Shown here: positions 8,860 through 16,565 of the stretch, piece by piece
Numbering within the stretch: the first letter of the stretch is position 1
How the letters are laid out: each line of letters starts with the position of its first letter
Assembly (NCBI GenBank): GCA_019120275.1
Contig: DWVL01000088.1
Span: forward strand, 1 to 47,005
Origin: Candidatus Mediterraneibacter excrementavium
Lineage (GTDB): Bacteria; Bacillota; Clostridia; Lachnospirales; Lachnospiraceae
Length of the DNA stretch: 47,005 nt
Direction of reading: 5' to 3'
The notes under the pieces: generated by a model
Databases searched by the model: none
The model's input: only the letters and a program-made list of their open reading frames with translations
What the model was told of the DNA's origin: nothing
Made by a program: the position numbers and the translations under genes

Positions 8860-9429
8860 TCAGATATCCAGCGTCATCTGCGCCTCATCTTCCGCTTCTT
8901 CTTTGAAATGTTCAATCTGTTCGGAATTTACAGAAGGAAGTTCATCCAGGGACTGCAGGCTGAAACGCCGGAGGAACTCTTCGGTCGTCCCGAACAGAAG
9001 CGGTCGCCCGGGGGCATCAAGACGGCCGTTCTCCTCGATCAGTCCATATTCGACCAGCTTATTGACGGCATGATCAGATTTGACCCCGCGGATCTTCTCT
9101 ATCTCCAGTCTTGTCACAGGCTGTCTGTAGGCGATGATCGAAAGCGTTTCCAGCAGTACGTCGGTGAGTGCGTATTTCCTGGGCTGTTTTGCAATACGGA
9201 TCAGGTATTCATACATTTCTTTTTTCGTGCAGAACTGAAAAGAATGATCCAGTTCGATGATCCGGATCCCCCGGTCCTCTTCTTCGTACCGGTCCATCAT
9301 ATTATGGATCAGTTTTCTCGTCGTATCTTCATCATGTCCGATCGCCTCTGCAATCTTTGACAGTTCAACAGATTCGCCCATTGTAAAGAGGATTGCTTCA
9401 ATCGCCGCCTGTACTTTTTCAATTTCCAT
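8860..9429 (-). CDS. scpB: segregation and condensation protein B
   Basis: Winged-helix subunit (kite protein) of the SMC-ScpA-ScpB condensin that organises and helps segregate the chromosome. The 189-aa product begins MEIEKVQAAIEAILFTMGESV, with tandem winged-helix domains (about 1-85 and 90-165; LSIIAYRQPVTRLEIEKIRG is the family hallmark) and an acidic tail. Starts at 9435 and 9456 are also in frame; 9429 is preferred because GGAG lies six bases before it. It overlaps the 3' end of scpA by 11 bp, so translation is coupled, as expected for subunits of one complex. Confidence 0.95.
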   Translation of the reverse strand: MEIEKVQAAIEAILFTMGESVELSKIAEAIGHDEDTTRKLIHNMMDRYEEEDRGIRIIELDHSFQFCTKKEMYEYLIRIAKQPRKYALTDVLLETLSIIAYRQPVTRLEIEKIRGVKSDHAVNKLVEYGLIEENGRLDAPGRPLLFGTTEEFLRRFSLQSLDELPSVNSEQIEHFKEEAEDEAQMTLDI

Positions 9430-10183
9430 CTGCATCTCCGTCTCCAGTCCTTTCAATCAGTATATCTCCGCAGGTATGATCCTGCTCCACATGGATTTCT
9501 CCCAGTTTCATCAACTCCAGGATAGCCAGGAACGTAACCACTATGTGCATCCTGCTGTGCTGTTTTTTCAGCAGGCTGCGAAAGCTGAATCTCCGGTGTT
9601 CCTTCAGATACCCGTGGATATAAGTGAATTTTTCCGTCAGTGAGACTTCTTCTTTCTCAATCTTTCCGAACTTGCTTCTGACAGGATCGATCTTTTCCGT
9701 CTGGCGCTTCATTACATCGCGGAAGATATCCGTCAGCCGGCTGAGCGTCAGATCGCCAAGCAGCCTGTCCAGATCTACCGGTTCCACATATTGTTCAACC
9801 TCTTCCGGGATTGACGGTTTCTTATACATGACAAAATCCGCGTCTCCTTCGCGGTCTTTCAGTTCAGATGCGACATACTTGTACATTTTATACTGAAGCA
9901 GCTGTTCAACAAGTTCCTGGCGCGGATCTTCCTCCTCGCCTTCCTCATTGACTTCTTTCGGAAGCAGCATACGGCATTTGATATCGAGAAGAGTTGCCGC
10001 CATGACAAGAAATTCACTCATTACATTCAGGTCTTCCCGCTCCATATTGCGGATATATTCCATATACTGGCTGGTAATCTCCACAATCGGTATGTCATAT
10101 ATATCTATTTTGTTTTTATCGATAAGGTGAAGCAGAAGGTCAAGCGGACCTTCAAACACTTCCAGTTTTACAGGAATCCCCAT
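9419..10183 (-). CDS. scpA: segregation and condensation protein A (kleisin)
   Basis: Kleisin that bridges the SMC heads in bacterial condensin. The 254-aa protein opens with the ScpA hallmark VKLEVFEGPLDLLLHLIDKNKIDIYDIPI, has a central charged linker (EVNEEGEEEDPRQE) and a C-terminal winged-helix region ending in HMVVTFLAILELMKLGEI-like sequence (seen as HIVVTFLAILELMKLG). The ATG at 10183 follows AGGGGGAAAT. Gene pair scpA-scpB followed by a D,D-carboxypeptidase is a typical clostridial neighbourhood. Confidence 0.95.
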   Translation of the reverse strand: MGIPVKLEVFEGPLDLLLHLIDKNKIDIYDIPIVEITSQYMEYIRNMEREDLNVMSEFLVMAATLLDIKCRMLLPKEVNEEGEEEDPRQELVEQLLQYKMYKYVASELKDREGDADFVMYKKPSIPEEVEQYVEPVDLDRLLGDLTLSRLTDIFRDVMKRQTEKIDPVRSKFGKIEKEEVSLTEKFTYIHGYLKEHRRFSFRSLLKKQHSRMHIVVTFLAILELMKLGEIHVEQDHTCGDILIERTGDGDADGN

Positions 10184-10236
10184 ATTTCCCCCTGTATTTT
10201 ATTCCGTTCTCTTTTCGTCTGAAATACCAATATTAC

Positions 10237-10265
10237 ATTATAATCGAACAGCATTTTTTTTACAA
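10237..10265 (-). promoter_or_regulatory. predicted promoter of scpA-scpB
   Basis: Minus-strand TTGTAA (10260-10265) and TATAAT (10237-10242) with a 17-bp spacer. The -35 overlaps the stop codon of the metallophosphoesterase gene, and the predicted leader is about 45 nt. Confidence 0.6.
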
Positions 10266-11147
10266 TGGTTTTTTCAGACGGATCACGATGAGTTCAGGCA
10301 TATTAAACAGACGGATGTTCAGTGTATGAGTCCCAAGCCCCCGGCTGACGATCACCGTCTGTTCTCCCTCCCTTGTGATTTCCCCGGAATATCTGGGAAA
10401 AAAGAATCCCTGCGGTGTAACGATCCCGCCCAGTCCGGGCACCCGGACCAGACCTCCGTGAAGATGCCCCGAAAGGACCAGATCCGCTCCCCATCCCAGA
10501 TAGGCATCCATATAGACAGGATTATGGGCAAGCAGGATCGTATACGGATCCCCTGTGACCGCAGGCTCCTGTACCAGCGACTCTTCCACCGTGGCAGGAG
10601 TGACCGCCGCTTTGCGGAACTTTTTATAGGTATGATCGGGAAGTTCCAGTCCGGACACACGGATCGGAATGCCGCGGCACTCTGCAGTAACGGACTTATT
10701 TTCAAGAAATACGACTCCCGCGCGCATGGCTTCTGCCTTAAATCTCTCGTAAGCATACCCATAGATTTCAGGATTTTCTTTCATTCTCCCCTCGTGATTG
10801 CCAAGCGCATAACAGACCGGCGCAACAGGAGGAAGTTTTTTCACAAACTCGAGCGCGGCTGTGCAGTCTGCATGTTTTTTCCCGACGAGCATATCTCCCC
10901 CGATCAGGATCAGATCCGGTTTTGCCTCCGTTACCGCCCGGACAAGCTTTTCATTGTTTTTACCGTATGTGCGGCAGTGAAGGTCGCTCAGGAATACGAT
11001 AACCGCTTCGCCGCTGAGTCCGGAAAGCTTCGCCTGTCTTATGGTATAATCCGTTACGCAAAAATGATGCAGCTCGCGGTATATCTCAACCGCAACTGCG
11101 ATCACAACTGTAATAGCTAAAATAATCAATATCGTAAGTATCTTCAT
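10260..11147 (-). CDS. membrane-anchored metallophosphoesterase (YaeI-like)
   Basis: A 295-aa calcineurin-like phosphoesterase with one N-terminal membrane anchor (residues 3-22, ILTILIILAITVVIAVAV), so the catalytic domain probably faces the outside. The five metal-binding blocks are present in order: FLSDLHC, GGDM, GNHE, a His in LLAHNP and GHLHGG. Family members cleave phosphomono- or diesters, and related YaeI/LpxH-like proteins act on lipid-linked substrates; the substrate here is unknown. The ATG at 11147 has GGAGAAAG upstream and its own promoter. Confidence 0.88.
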   Translation of the reverse strand: MKILTILIILAITVVIAVAVEIYRELHHFCVTDYTIRQAKLSGLSGEAVIVFLSDLHCRTYGKNNEKLVRAVTEAKPDLILIGGDMLVGKKHADCTAALEFVKKLPPVAPVCYALGNHEGRMKENPEIYGYAYERFKAEAMRAGVVFLENKSVTAECRGIPIRVSGLELPDHTYKKFRKAAVTPATVEESLVQEPAVTGDPYTILLAHNPVYMDAYLGWGADLVLSGHLHGGLVRVPGLGGIVTPQGFFFPRYSGEITREGEQTVIVSRGLGTHTLNIRLFNMPELIVIRLKKPL

Positions 11148-11168
11148 CTTCTTTCTCCATCCGGTCTT

Positions 11169-11197
11169 ATTATAATCGATTCACAGATACGCGACAA
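11169..11197 (-). promoter_or_regulatory. predicted promoter of the metallophosphoesterase gene
   Basis: Minus-strand TTGTCG (11192-11197), 17-bp spacer, TATAAT (11169-11174); leader about 15 nt before the GGAG ribosome site region. Confidence 0.6.
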
Positions 11198-11228
11198 GAA
11201 TATTCTGCGCGGATCTGCAGCGGCGGAT

Positions 11229-12428
11229 TCACGGCAGTATACGCTGTGCCGCACTTTCCAGACAGTCCATGTAAGAAGCTTTGTCAACTCCGGCCGGGGC
11301 AATGAGATCCGTACGGCCGATTTCTTTTCCGTCCAGCGTATATATGATCTGTCCGAGTATGTCTCCTTTCTTTACCGGAGCCCTGACTGCATCCGGGATC
11401 TCAACCCTTCGTTCGATCAGGCTGAGACTGGCTCCTTCTGTATCCAGATATGCGAAATCTCCGCTCCGTTCCGCCATGACGGTTTCTTCCACACCCTGTT
11501 CGACCGGGACCGGCCCGACCCCATCCGTACTGCTGTCCGTATACAGCTGGCATTTGGCAAAGCCATAATTCAGCAGTCTGACAGCATCGGCAAAACGGTC
11601 TTTTGAATTTTCAGCAGCCATGATAACCGCGATCAGTTCGATCCCGTCCTTTTCCGCCGTTGCAGACACACAGAATCCCGCGTCGCCGGTAGACCCTGTC
11701 TTCAGTCCGGTTGTATATTCGTACTGGCGAACAAGTTTGTTCGTATTGGAAAGGCCGAATTCCGACTCTCCTTTTGAAGTCCGGTGGACAATGTTTTCCA
11801 TCCAGATCATGGAGTACTCATGGATCCGGGGATATTTAACGATCAGTTCTCTGGACATGCGTGCGATATCTTCAGCACTTGTCTCATGCCCATCCGCATC
11901 GAGACCGTTACAGTTGACAAAATGCGTGTTCGTCATGCCGAGATCTTTTGCCCGCCGGTTCATTTGTGAAACAAATTCCTCTTCATTTCCACAGATATGT
12001 TCCGCCATGGCTACACACGCGTCATTGGCGCTTGCTACAGCGATGCATTTCAGCATCGTATCAACCGTCTGCGTTTCCCCCGGCTCCAGATAGACCTGCG
12101 ATCCGCCCATGGAAGCCGCATATTCCGACACTGTCACCTCGTCTTCCGGATGGATCTTTCCTTCCTCCAGCGCGTCAAAGATCAGAAGCATGGTCATGAT
12201 TTTTGTCACACTGGCAGGCGGCCGCGGCGTATCCGGATCTTTCTCATAAATGATCTTTCCGGTAGAGGCCTCCATCAGGACCGCCGAAGGCGCGGAAATC
12301 TCCACCGGGGACTCTTCCGCGCCAGATCCCGTCTGCGTCCCCCCTTCTTCCGCGTATACAGGACCGGGCGGCAATATGGCAGCTGCCAGCAGGACCAACC
12401 CAAGTATCAATGCAGAAATACGTTTCAT
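11229..12428 (-). CDS. D-alanyl-D-alanine carboxypeptidase (S11), second copy
   Basis: A 399-aa S11 penicillin-binding protein acting on peptidoglycan stem peptides outside the membrane. Signal peptide residues 1-26 (ISALILGLVLLAAAILPPGPVYA). Catalytic motifs: S73-V-T-K76, S133-A-N135 and K243-T-G245. A Ser/Glu/Gly-rich spacer (28-43) separates the signal from the catalytic domain. It differs clearly from the copy at 7574-8797 (S-H-N there, S-A-N here), so this is an old paralogue pair, not a recent duplication. In sporulators one such enzyme (DacF/DacB-like) often tunes cortex cross-linking; which copy would do so cannot be told. The start at 12428 follows GGGAGGAAAA. Confidence 0.93.
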   Translation of the reverse strand: MKRISALILGLVLLAAAILPPGPVYAEEGGTQTGSGAEESPVEISAPSAVLMEASTGKIIYEKDPDTPRPPASVTKIMTMLLIFDALEEGKIHPEDEVTVSEYAASMGGSQVYLEPGETQTVDTMLKCIAVASANDACVAMAEHICGNEEEFVSQMNRRAKDLGMTNTHFVNCNGLDADGHETSAEDIARMSRELIVKYPRIHEYSMIWMENIVHRTSKGESEFGLSNTNKLVRQYEYTTGLKTGSTGDAGFCVSATAEKDGIELIAVIMAAENSKDRFADAVRLLNYGFAKCQLYTDSSTDGVGPVPVEQGVEETVMAERSGDFAYLDTEGASLSLIERRVEIPDAVRAPVKKGDILGQIIYTLDGKEIGRTDLIAPAGVDKASYMDCLESAAQRILP

Positions 12429-12535
12429 GTTTTTCCTCCCGCATAAACAGGTCTGTTACCAATATAAGCGGATCCGTACTGAAATATGCCGGTAAATCGT
12501 ACATAAAGCCATTATTTTTCAGCCTTTTCGCCGGA

Positions 12536-12564
12536 TTGACTTTTACTATCTGTTGGCGTATATT
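12536..12564 (+). promoter_or_regulatory. predicted promoter of the J-domain gene
   Basis: TTGACT (12536-12541), 17-bp spacer, TATATT (12559-12564). It supports the start at 12610 rather than the longer open frame from 12553, because the latter would start before the transcript. Confidence 0.65.
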
Positions 12565-12609
12565 AACCATGGGAGTATCAATCAGCAGTTAATAAGGAGA
12601 AATGTCAAG

Positions 12610-13329
12610 ATGAAATCTCACACATATTATGACGTGTTAGGTGTATCAAGAGACGCGACATTAGACGAGATCACAACGGCAAAAAATGCATTGGCCAAAA
12701 TCTATCATCCCGATGCAAATGTACATAAAGACATCGATACGACAGCACTTATGCAGGAAATCCTGGAAGCTTACCGGACGCTCTCCGATCCGCAGAAGCG
12801 CAAAGCCTACAATATTGAAATGTTTGGCTCCAGCGAGCAGCGTGTATTCCGCACATTTACAGTTGGACCGGAAAACGGCAGCAAGGAGGAAGCGACTTCA
12901 TTCGTCACTTACTGGAACACGGCAAACCGGTTGAACGAGGTCATGCGGCAGAGTATCCGTCTGATGAAACAGACGGAACAGAAAAAAAGCCTTCCGGACC
13001 GTCTCTTCCGCAAATCAGGAAGAAACAGAAGACAGACAGAAGATCTGAGGAAACGCAGGATCGCCGAACTGTCCCTTCAGGCCGTCCAGTATATTACCGT
13101 ACTGAAAATGGCAGGCATCCCGATGGAATACTGGTCTCCGGACGCAATGAACTGGATGCTCGTTCGCTGGGGACAAAAGCAGAACATGGATTACCACATG
13201 CTGTTCTCAAGATATGATTCTTATATTGAAGAAACAAAGAGCGGACCGGAAAAAATGCGTCTCAGGTCACAGACGCGCCGGTTCCACCACAATTTAAAAC
13301 GTCTGCTCTCCTACGCTTCAGAGGCGTAG
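12610..13329 (+). CDS. J-domain (DnaJ-like) protein of unknown role
   Basis: A 239-aa protein with an N-terminal J domain (residues about 3-70: YYDVLGVSRDATLDEI; H33-P-D35 in IYHPD; AYRTLSDPQKRKAYN), the module that stimulates Hsp70/DnaK ATPase. There is no G/F region, no CXXCXGXG zinc repeats and no DnaJ C-terminal domain, so it is a class-III type co-chaperone. The remaining 170 residues are basic and rich in Arg/Lys; no known domain recognised. AAGGAG lies at 12593-12598, a longish 11-bp spacing. It is divergent from the second carboxypeptidase gene and converges on the phosphatase gene, overlapping it by 12 bp. Confidence 0.85.
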   Translation: MKSHTYYDVLGVSRDATLDEITTAKNALAKIYHPDANVHKDIDTTALMQEILEAYRTLSDPQKRKAYNIEMFGSSEQRVFRTFTVGPENGSKEEATSFVTYWNTANRLNEVMRQSIRLMKQTEQKKSLPDRLFRKSGRNRRQTEDLRKRRIAELSLQAVQYITVLKMAGIPMEYWSPDAMNWMLVRWGQKQNMDYHMLFSRYDSYIEETKSGPEKMRLRSQTRRFHHNLKRLLSYASEA

Positions 13330-13331
13330 GA
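13309..13331. other. hairpin spanning the two convergent stop codons
   Basis: TCCTACGC (13309-13316) and GCGTAGGA (13324-13331) form an 8-bp stem with a 7-base loop that contains the overlap of the J-domain and phosphatase 3' ends. No T-run on either side, so probably not a terminator by itself. Confidence 0.5.
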
Positions 13332-13782
13332 AGCAGTCCTGAAGGAGGGCTTCACAGCCCTCTTTTACGTCATCATAAGTCACGTCAAAATTGCCCGTAT
13401 ACCACGGATCTGCAATATCCTGCCCTTTCCGGTCTGTAAAATCCAGAAGTTTGCACACTTTCCCGTCCGGATCCCCGTTCCCGATGATCCGGTTGATATT
13501 GCGGATATTCCAGGAATCCATTCCAATGATGTAATCAAACCGGTCATATTCTTCCGCCCGAAGCTGCCGCGCCCGGTGATCCCCGCAGGGAATGCCCAGC
13601 TGCCTGAGCTTGCGCCGGGTACCGTGATGCGGCGGATTGCCGATCTCCTCCCGGCTGGTGGCGGCGGAATCAATGTAAAACGAGTCGGTCAGGCCATTCT
13701 GATCGACCATATACTGGAAAACATACTGAGCCATAGTGCTGCGGCAGATATTGCCGTGGCAAACGAAAAGTATTTTAATCAT
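13318..13782 (-). CDS. low-molecular-weight protein-tyrosine-phosphatase
   Basis: A 154-aa LMW-PTP fold enzyme. The N-terminus holds the P-loop C8-H-G-N-I-C-R14-S (nucleophile C8, phosphate-binding R14) and the general acid is D125 in ADPWYTG. Such enzymes remove phosphate from protein tyrosines, often from BY-kinases of capsule synthesis; no kinase or capsule gene is nearby. Its ATG overlaps the stop of the upstream AAA ATPase (ATGA) with AGGAG just before it, so the two are translationally coupled. Its 3' end overlaps the convergent J-domain gene by 12 bp. Confidence 0.92.
   Translation of the reverse strand: MIKILFVCHGNICRSTMAQYVFQYMVDQNGLTDSFYIDSAATSREEIGNPPHHGTRRKLRQLGIPCGDHRARQLRAEEYDRFDYIIGMDSWNIRNINRIIGNGDPDGKVCKLLDFTDRKGQDIADPWYTGNFDVTYDDVKEGCEALLQDCFLRL
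13345..13366 (+). terminator. terminator of the J-domain gene, inside the phosphatase coding region
   Basis: GAGGGCT (13345-13351), loop TCAC, AGCCCTC (13356-13362), then TTTT. It lies 16 bp after the J-domain stop and is embedded in the opposite-strand phosphatase gene. Confidence 0.65.
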
Positions 13783-15032
13783 AAATCTAAACTCCTATCG
13801 TTCAGCATAAAATCATAAATTCCCATAACAAGCACTCCATCATCATTGTAATACGGTGCGGGTGCATCTTTCGTGATGATGATCTTTTTGAAGAAATCGC
13901 CGGTCAGCATCAGGGAGCGCTGCTCCTGTTTCATCTTTGTCTGATCCGGAATCGCATAGGCAGACTGGATATAATAACGCTTAGAGCCTTTGTTGCAAAC
14001 AAAATCAATTTCCAACTGCCTGCGGATTCCATGCCCCTTCTCATTAGTTGTATTCTGAGTAATTACTCCCACATCTACATTAAAACCCCGTATTTTCAGC
14101 TCATTAAAGATGATATTCTCCATAGTATGAGTTTCCTCCAGTTGGCGGAAATTGAGACGGGCATTACGCAATCCCAAATCGGTAAAATAATATTTTACCG
14201 GTGTATCAATATACTTCTTCCCCTTAATGTCATATCGCACAGCACCGTCAATAAGGAAGGAATCACAGAAGTAGTCGATATACCTTTTAATGGTGCTGTT
14301 GCTGATGGTTTTCTGCTTGACACTTTTGAAAGTAGCCGACAACTTTGTAGGGTTTGTAAGCGAGCCGATAGCAGATGAGAGAATATTCAGAAGTTCCTCT
14401 AATTCCGACCGATTGCGTATATTATGCCTTCCTACAATATCTGAAATGTAGGTCTCCTCAAAAAGCGACTTGAGGAAATCAATTTTTTCTTCCGGATTTG
14501 AGATATTCATTACAGGCGGGAGTCCCCCGTAAAGCATATATTCATTCCAGCCGTCCTGTTTCGTTCCCGAATAAACAGACATAAATTCAGCAAAACTGAG
14601 AGGGTGCATATGAACTTCATCTCCCCTTCCACGAAATTCAGTAATCACATCCTTGGACAAAAATCGGGCGTTGCTTCCTGTCACATATACATCCACATTT
14701 TTCATACGGATCAGGCTGTTTAATACGGATTCAAATTCTCCCAGAAGCTGCACCTCATCCAGCAGCACATAGTACATTCCGGCATCTTCAATCTGCCCCT
14801 TGAGATAGGGATATAAAACTTCCGGATCACGAAAATGCTTATTCTCAAAGGAGTCAAACGCAATTTCTATAATGTGCTGTTCATCCACTCCTTCCGACAG
14901 CAAATGATCCTTAAACAGATTAAACAACAAGTAAGACTTTCCACAGCGACGGATGCCAGTTACCACCTTGATAAGTCCATTATGTTTCTTGCTGATAAGT
15001 TTATTCAAATAGATGTCTCTCTTAATTTCCAT
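13779..15032 (-). CDS. AAA_14/DUF4143-type ATP-binding protein
   Basis: A 417-aa P-loop ATPase with C-terminal DUF4143. Walker A G26-I-R-R-C-G-K-S33, Walker B around 88-94 (YYVLLDEVQ), then the typical YVTGSNARFLSKDV sensor region and a nuclease-like C-terminal half (LEIDFVCNKGSKRYYIQ). Members are abundant and mobile in gut bacteria and archaea; function unknown, often suspected to serve defence or regulation. The ATG at 15030-15032 (MEIKRDIYLNK) is preferred over the upstream open frame because AAGGATCAGGAT precedes it. By eye the gene is AT-richer than its neighbours and uses more A/T-ending codons, suggesting transfer. It is coupled by ATGA to the LMW-PTP gene. Confidence 0.88.
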   Translation of the reverse strand: MEIKRDIYLNKLISKKHNGLIKVVTGIRRCGKSYLLFNLFKDHLLSEGVDEQHIIEIAFDSFENKHFRDPEVLYPYLKGQIEDAGMYYVLLDEVQLLGEFESVLNSLIRMKNVDVYVTGSNARFLSKDVITEFRGRGDEVHMHPLSFAEFMSVYSGTKQDGWNEYMLYGGLPPVMNISNPEEKIDFLKSLFEETYISDIVGRHNIRNRSELEELLNILSSAIGSLTNPTKLSATFKSVKQKTISNSTIKRYIDYFCDSFLIDGAVRYDIKGKKYIDTPVKYYFTDLGLRNARLNFRQLEETHTMENIIFNELKIRGFNVDVGVITQNTTNEKGHGIRRQLEIDFVCNKGSKRYYIQSAYAIPDQTKMKQEQRSLMLTGDFFKKIIITKDAPAPYYNDDGVLVMGIYDFMLNDRSLDL

Positions 15033-15053
15033 ATCCTGATCCTTCTTTCTATT

Positions 15054-15080
15054 ACTGAAAGTTTCTGCGAGTTGTCGCAA
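15054..15080. repeat. 27-bp palindromic repeat, promoter-proximal copy
   Basis: Contains the inverted repeat TGCGA-GTTG-TCGCA within a 27-bp unit that recurs at 15130-15156 with 25 of 27 matches. This copy lies in the 5' leader of the DUF4143 ATPase gene, between the -10 box and the ATG. Confidence 0.8.
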
Positions 15081-15095
15081 AAATTTATCATTAGT

Positions 15096-15124
15096 ATTAT
15101 ACCTCATCTGGACTTTTTTTACAA
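15096..15124 (-). promoter_or_regulatory. predicted promoter of the DUF4143 ATPase-phosphatase pair
   Basis: Minus-strand TTGTAA (15119-15124), 17-bp spacer, TATAAT (15096-15101). It sits exactly between the two 27-bp palindromic repeats. Confidence 0.65.
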
Positions 15125-15129
15125 TTCAT

Positions 15130-15156
15130 ACTAAAAATTTCTGCGAGTTGTCGCAA
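15130..15156. repeat. 27-bp palindromic repeat, upstream copy
   Basis: Second copy of the TGCGA-GTTG-TCGCA unit, 76 bp from the first and immediately upstream of the -35 of the ATPase promoter. The arrangement resembles a two-site operator. Confidence 0.8.
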
Positions 15157-15251
15157 TTTTATGCAGTAGAACCTGCCAACGGGCTGTCCGCCAAAGGCTT
15201 CTTCCTCATATTGCTTTACCTATGACGGATCATAATCTACAACTGTATTTA

Positions 15252-15280
15252 TTGACAAACCCGCCTCAAATTGCTAAGAT
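15252..15280 (+). promoter_or_regulatory. predicted promoter of the alcohol/aldehyde dehydrogenase pair
   Basis: TTGACA (15252-15257), 17-bp spacer, TAAGAT (15275-15280). It lies inside the 5' extension of the dehydrogenase reading frame, showing that the real start is the ATG at 15336. The rest of 15157-15251 shows no feature I recognise. Confidence 0.7.
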
Positions 15281-15335
15281 TTTTCAGATGTATTCTGATT
15301 ACATGCAATATTTACGAAAGAAAGGATCTGTTCCC

Positions 15336-16565
15336 ATGAATCCTCTTAAAAAAGCTTACTGCAGGATCTTTCAGACAGGACTGAAAATAGCTCTGCCCTT
15401 CCTGCCCTACCGTAAACCGAAGATCACCGGAAGTGTGAAATCTCTGCCGGAAGTCATCCGGAAGAAAAAATGCACCAAAGCGCTGATCATCACGGACGCC
15501 GGGATCCGGAAACTTGGACTTACCCGCCGTCTGGAAAAGGCTCTTGCAGACAATGACATTCCCTACTGCATCTACGATAAAACAGTAGCGAACCCGACGA
15601 CAGTCAATGTATCTGAAGCGATCGAACTCTATCAGGAAAACGACTGTGACTGCATCATCGGCTTCGGCGGCGGGTCCAGCATGGACTGCGCCAAAGCGGT
15701 CGGTGCACGCCTGGCCCGCCCGAAGAAATCCCTTGCCAAAATGAAAGGGATCCTGAAGGTGCGCCGGAGGCTGCCGCTCCTGATGGCGATTCCGACGACT
15801 GCGGGGACCGGAAGCGAGACGACCCTTGCGGCGGTGATCACGGACGCTGAGACCCGTTACAAATACGCGATCAATGATTTCCCGCTGATCCCGCGATATG
15901 CAGTGCTGGACCCGAAGGTGACGCTCAGTCTTCCGCCCTTTATCACCGCGACCACCGGTATGGACGCGCTGACCCACGCGGTGGAGGCTTATATCGGGAA
16001 TTCCACAACATACGGAACGCGAAAGGACGCGCTGCTTGCCGTGAAGCTGATCTTTGAAAACATTGATACAGCCTATACGGACGGCTCCAATGTGGAGGCC
16101 CGCCGCAATATGCTCCACGCCTCTTTCTATGCGGGCTGTGCCTTCACCAAGTCCTATGTGGGATATGTGCACGCCATCGCCCATTCTCTTGGCGGCGAAT
16201 ATAACGTTCCCCACGGCCTTGCGAACGCGGTGATCCTCCCCATGATCCTGGAGGCGTACGGCAGAACCATCCATAAGAAGCTGGCGCGCCTGGCTCGTGA
16301 AGCCGGCGTTGCAGACGCGGATACGCCCGTGGACGAGGCTGCGGCACAGTTTATCCAGGCCATTAAAGATATGAAGAAACGGTTCGGCATCGGGGATACG
16401 ATTCCGGAGATCCGGGAGACCGACATCCCAAAGCTTGCCCACTATGCGGATAAAGAGGCCAATCCCCTCTATCCGGTGCCGGTACTGATGAACGCATCGG
16501 AACTTGAACCGTTCTATTACATGCTGATGAAAGGAGAAGATGAAAATGACGGAACAGGAAATTAA
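15336..16565 (+). CDS. iron-containing (group III) alcohol dehydrogenase
   Basis: NAD(P)-dependent alcohol dehydrogenase, cytosolic, 409 aa. Nucleotide-binding GGGSSMDCAKAVG lies in the N-terminal Rossmann-like half; the iron site is formed by the Asp/His set in GMDALTHAVEAY, HAIAHSLGGEYNVPHGLAN. An AAAGGA ribosome site is 9 bp before ATG 15336. The stop overlaps the start of the aldehyde dehydrogenase gene, so the two form an operon that could interconvert an acyl-derived aldehyde, its alcohol and its acid. The real substrate (short-chain or medium-chain alcohol) cannot be read from the sequence. The first 40 residues are basic (KKAYCRIFQTGLKIALPFLPYRKPK) and longer than usual. Confidence 0.92.
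   Translation: MNPLKKAYCRIFQTGLKIALPFLPYRKPKITGSVKSLPEVIRKKKCTKALIITDAGIRKLGLTRRLEKALADNDIPYCIYDKTVANPTTVNVSEAIELYQENDCDCIIGFGGGSSMDCAKAVGARLARPKKSLAKMKGILKVRRRLPLLMAIPTTAGTGSETTLAAVITDAETRYKYAINDFPLIPRYAVLDPKVTLSLPPFITATTGMDALTHAVEAYIGNSTTYGTRKDALLAVKLIFENIDTAYTDGSNVEARRNMLHASFYAGCAFTKSYVGYVHAIAHSLGGEYNVPHGLANAVILPMILEAYGRTIHKKLARLAREAGVADADTPVDEAAAQFIQAIKDMKKRFGIGDTIPEIRETDIPKLAHYADKEANPLYPVPVLMNASELEPFYYMLMKGEDENDGTGN

Noticed and set aside
15222-15335. N-terminal extension of the alcohol dehydrogenase frame by 38 codons
   Set aside because: A TTGACA-N17-TAAGAT promoter lies inside it and the ATG at 15336 has an AAAGGA site; the extension would not be transcribed in full.
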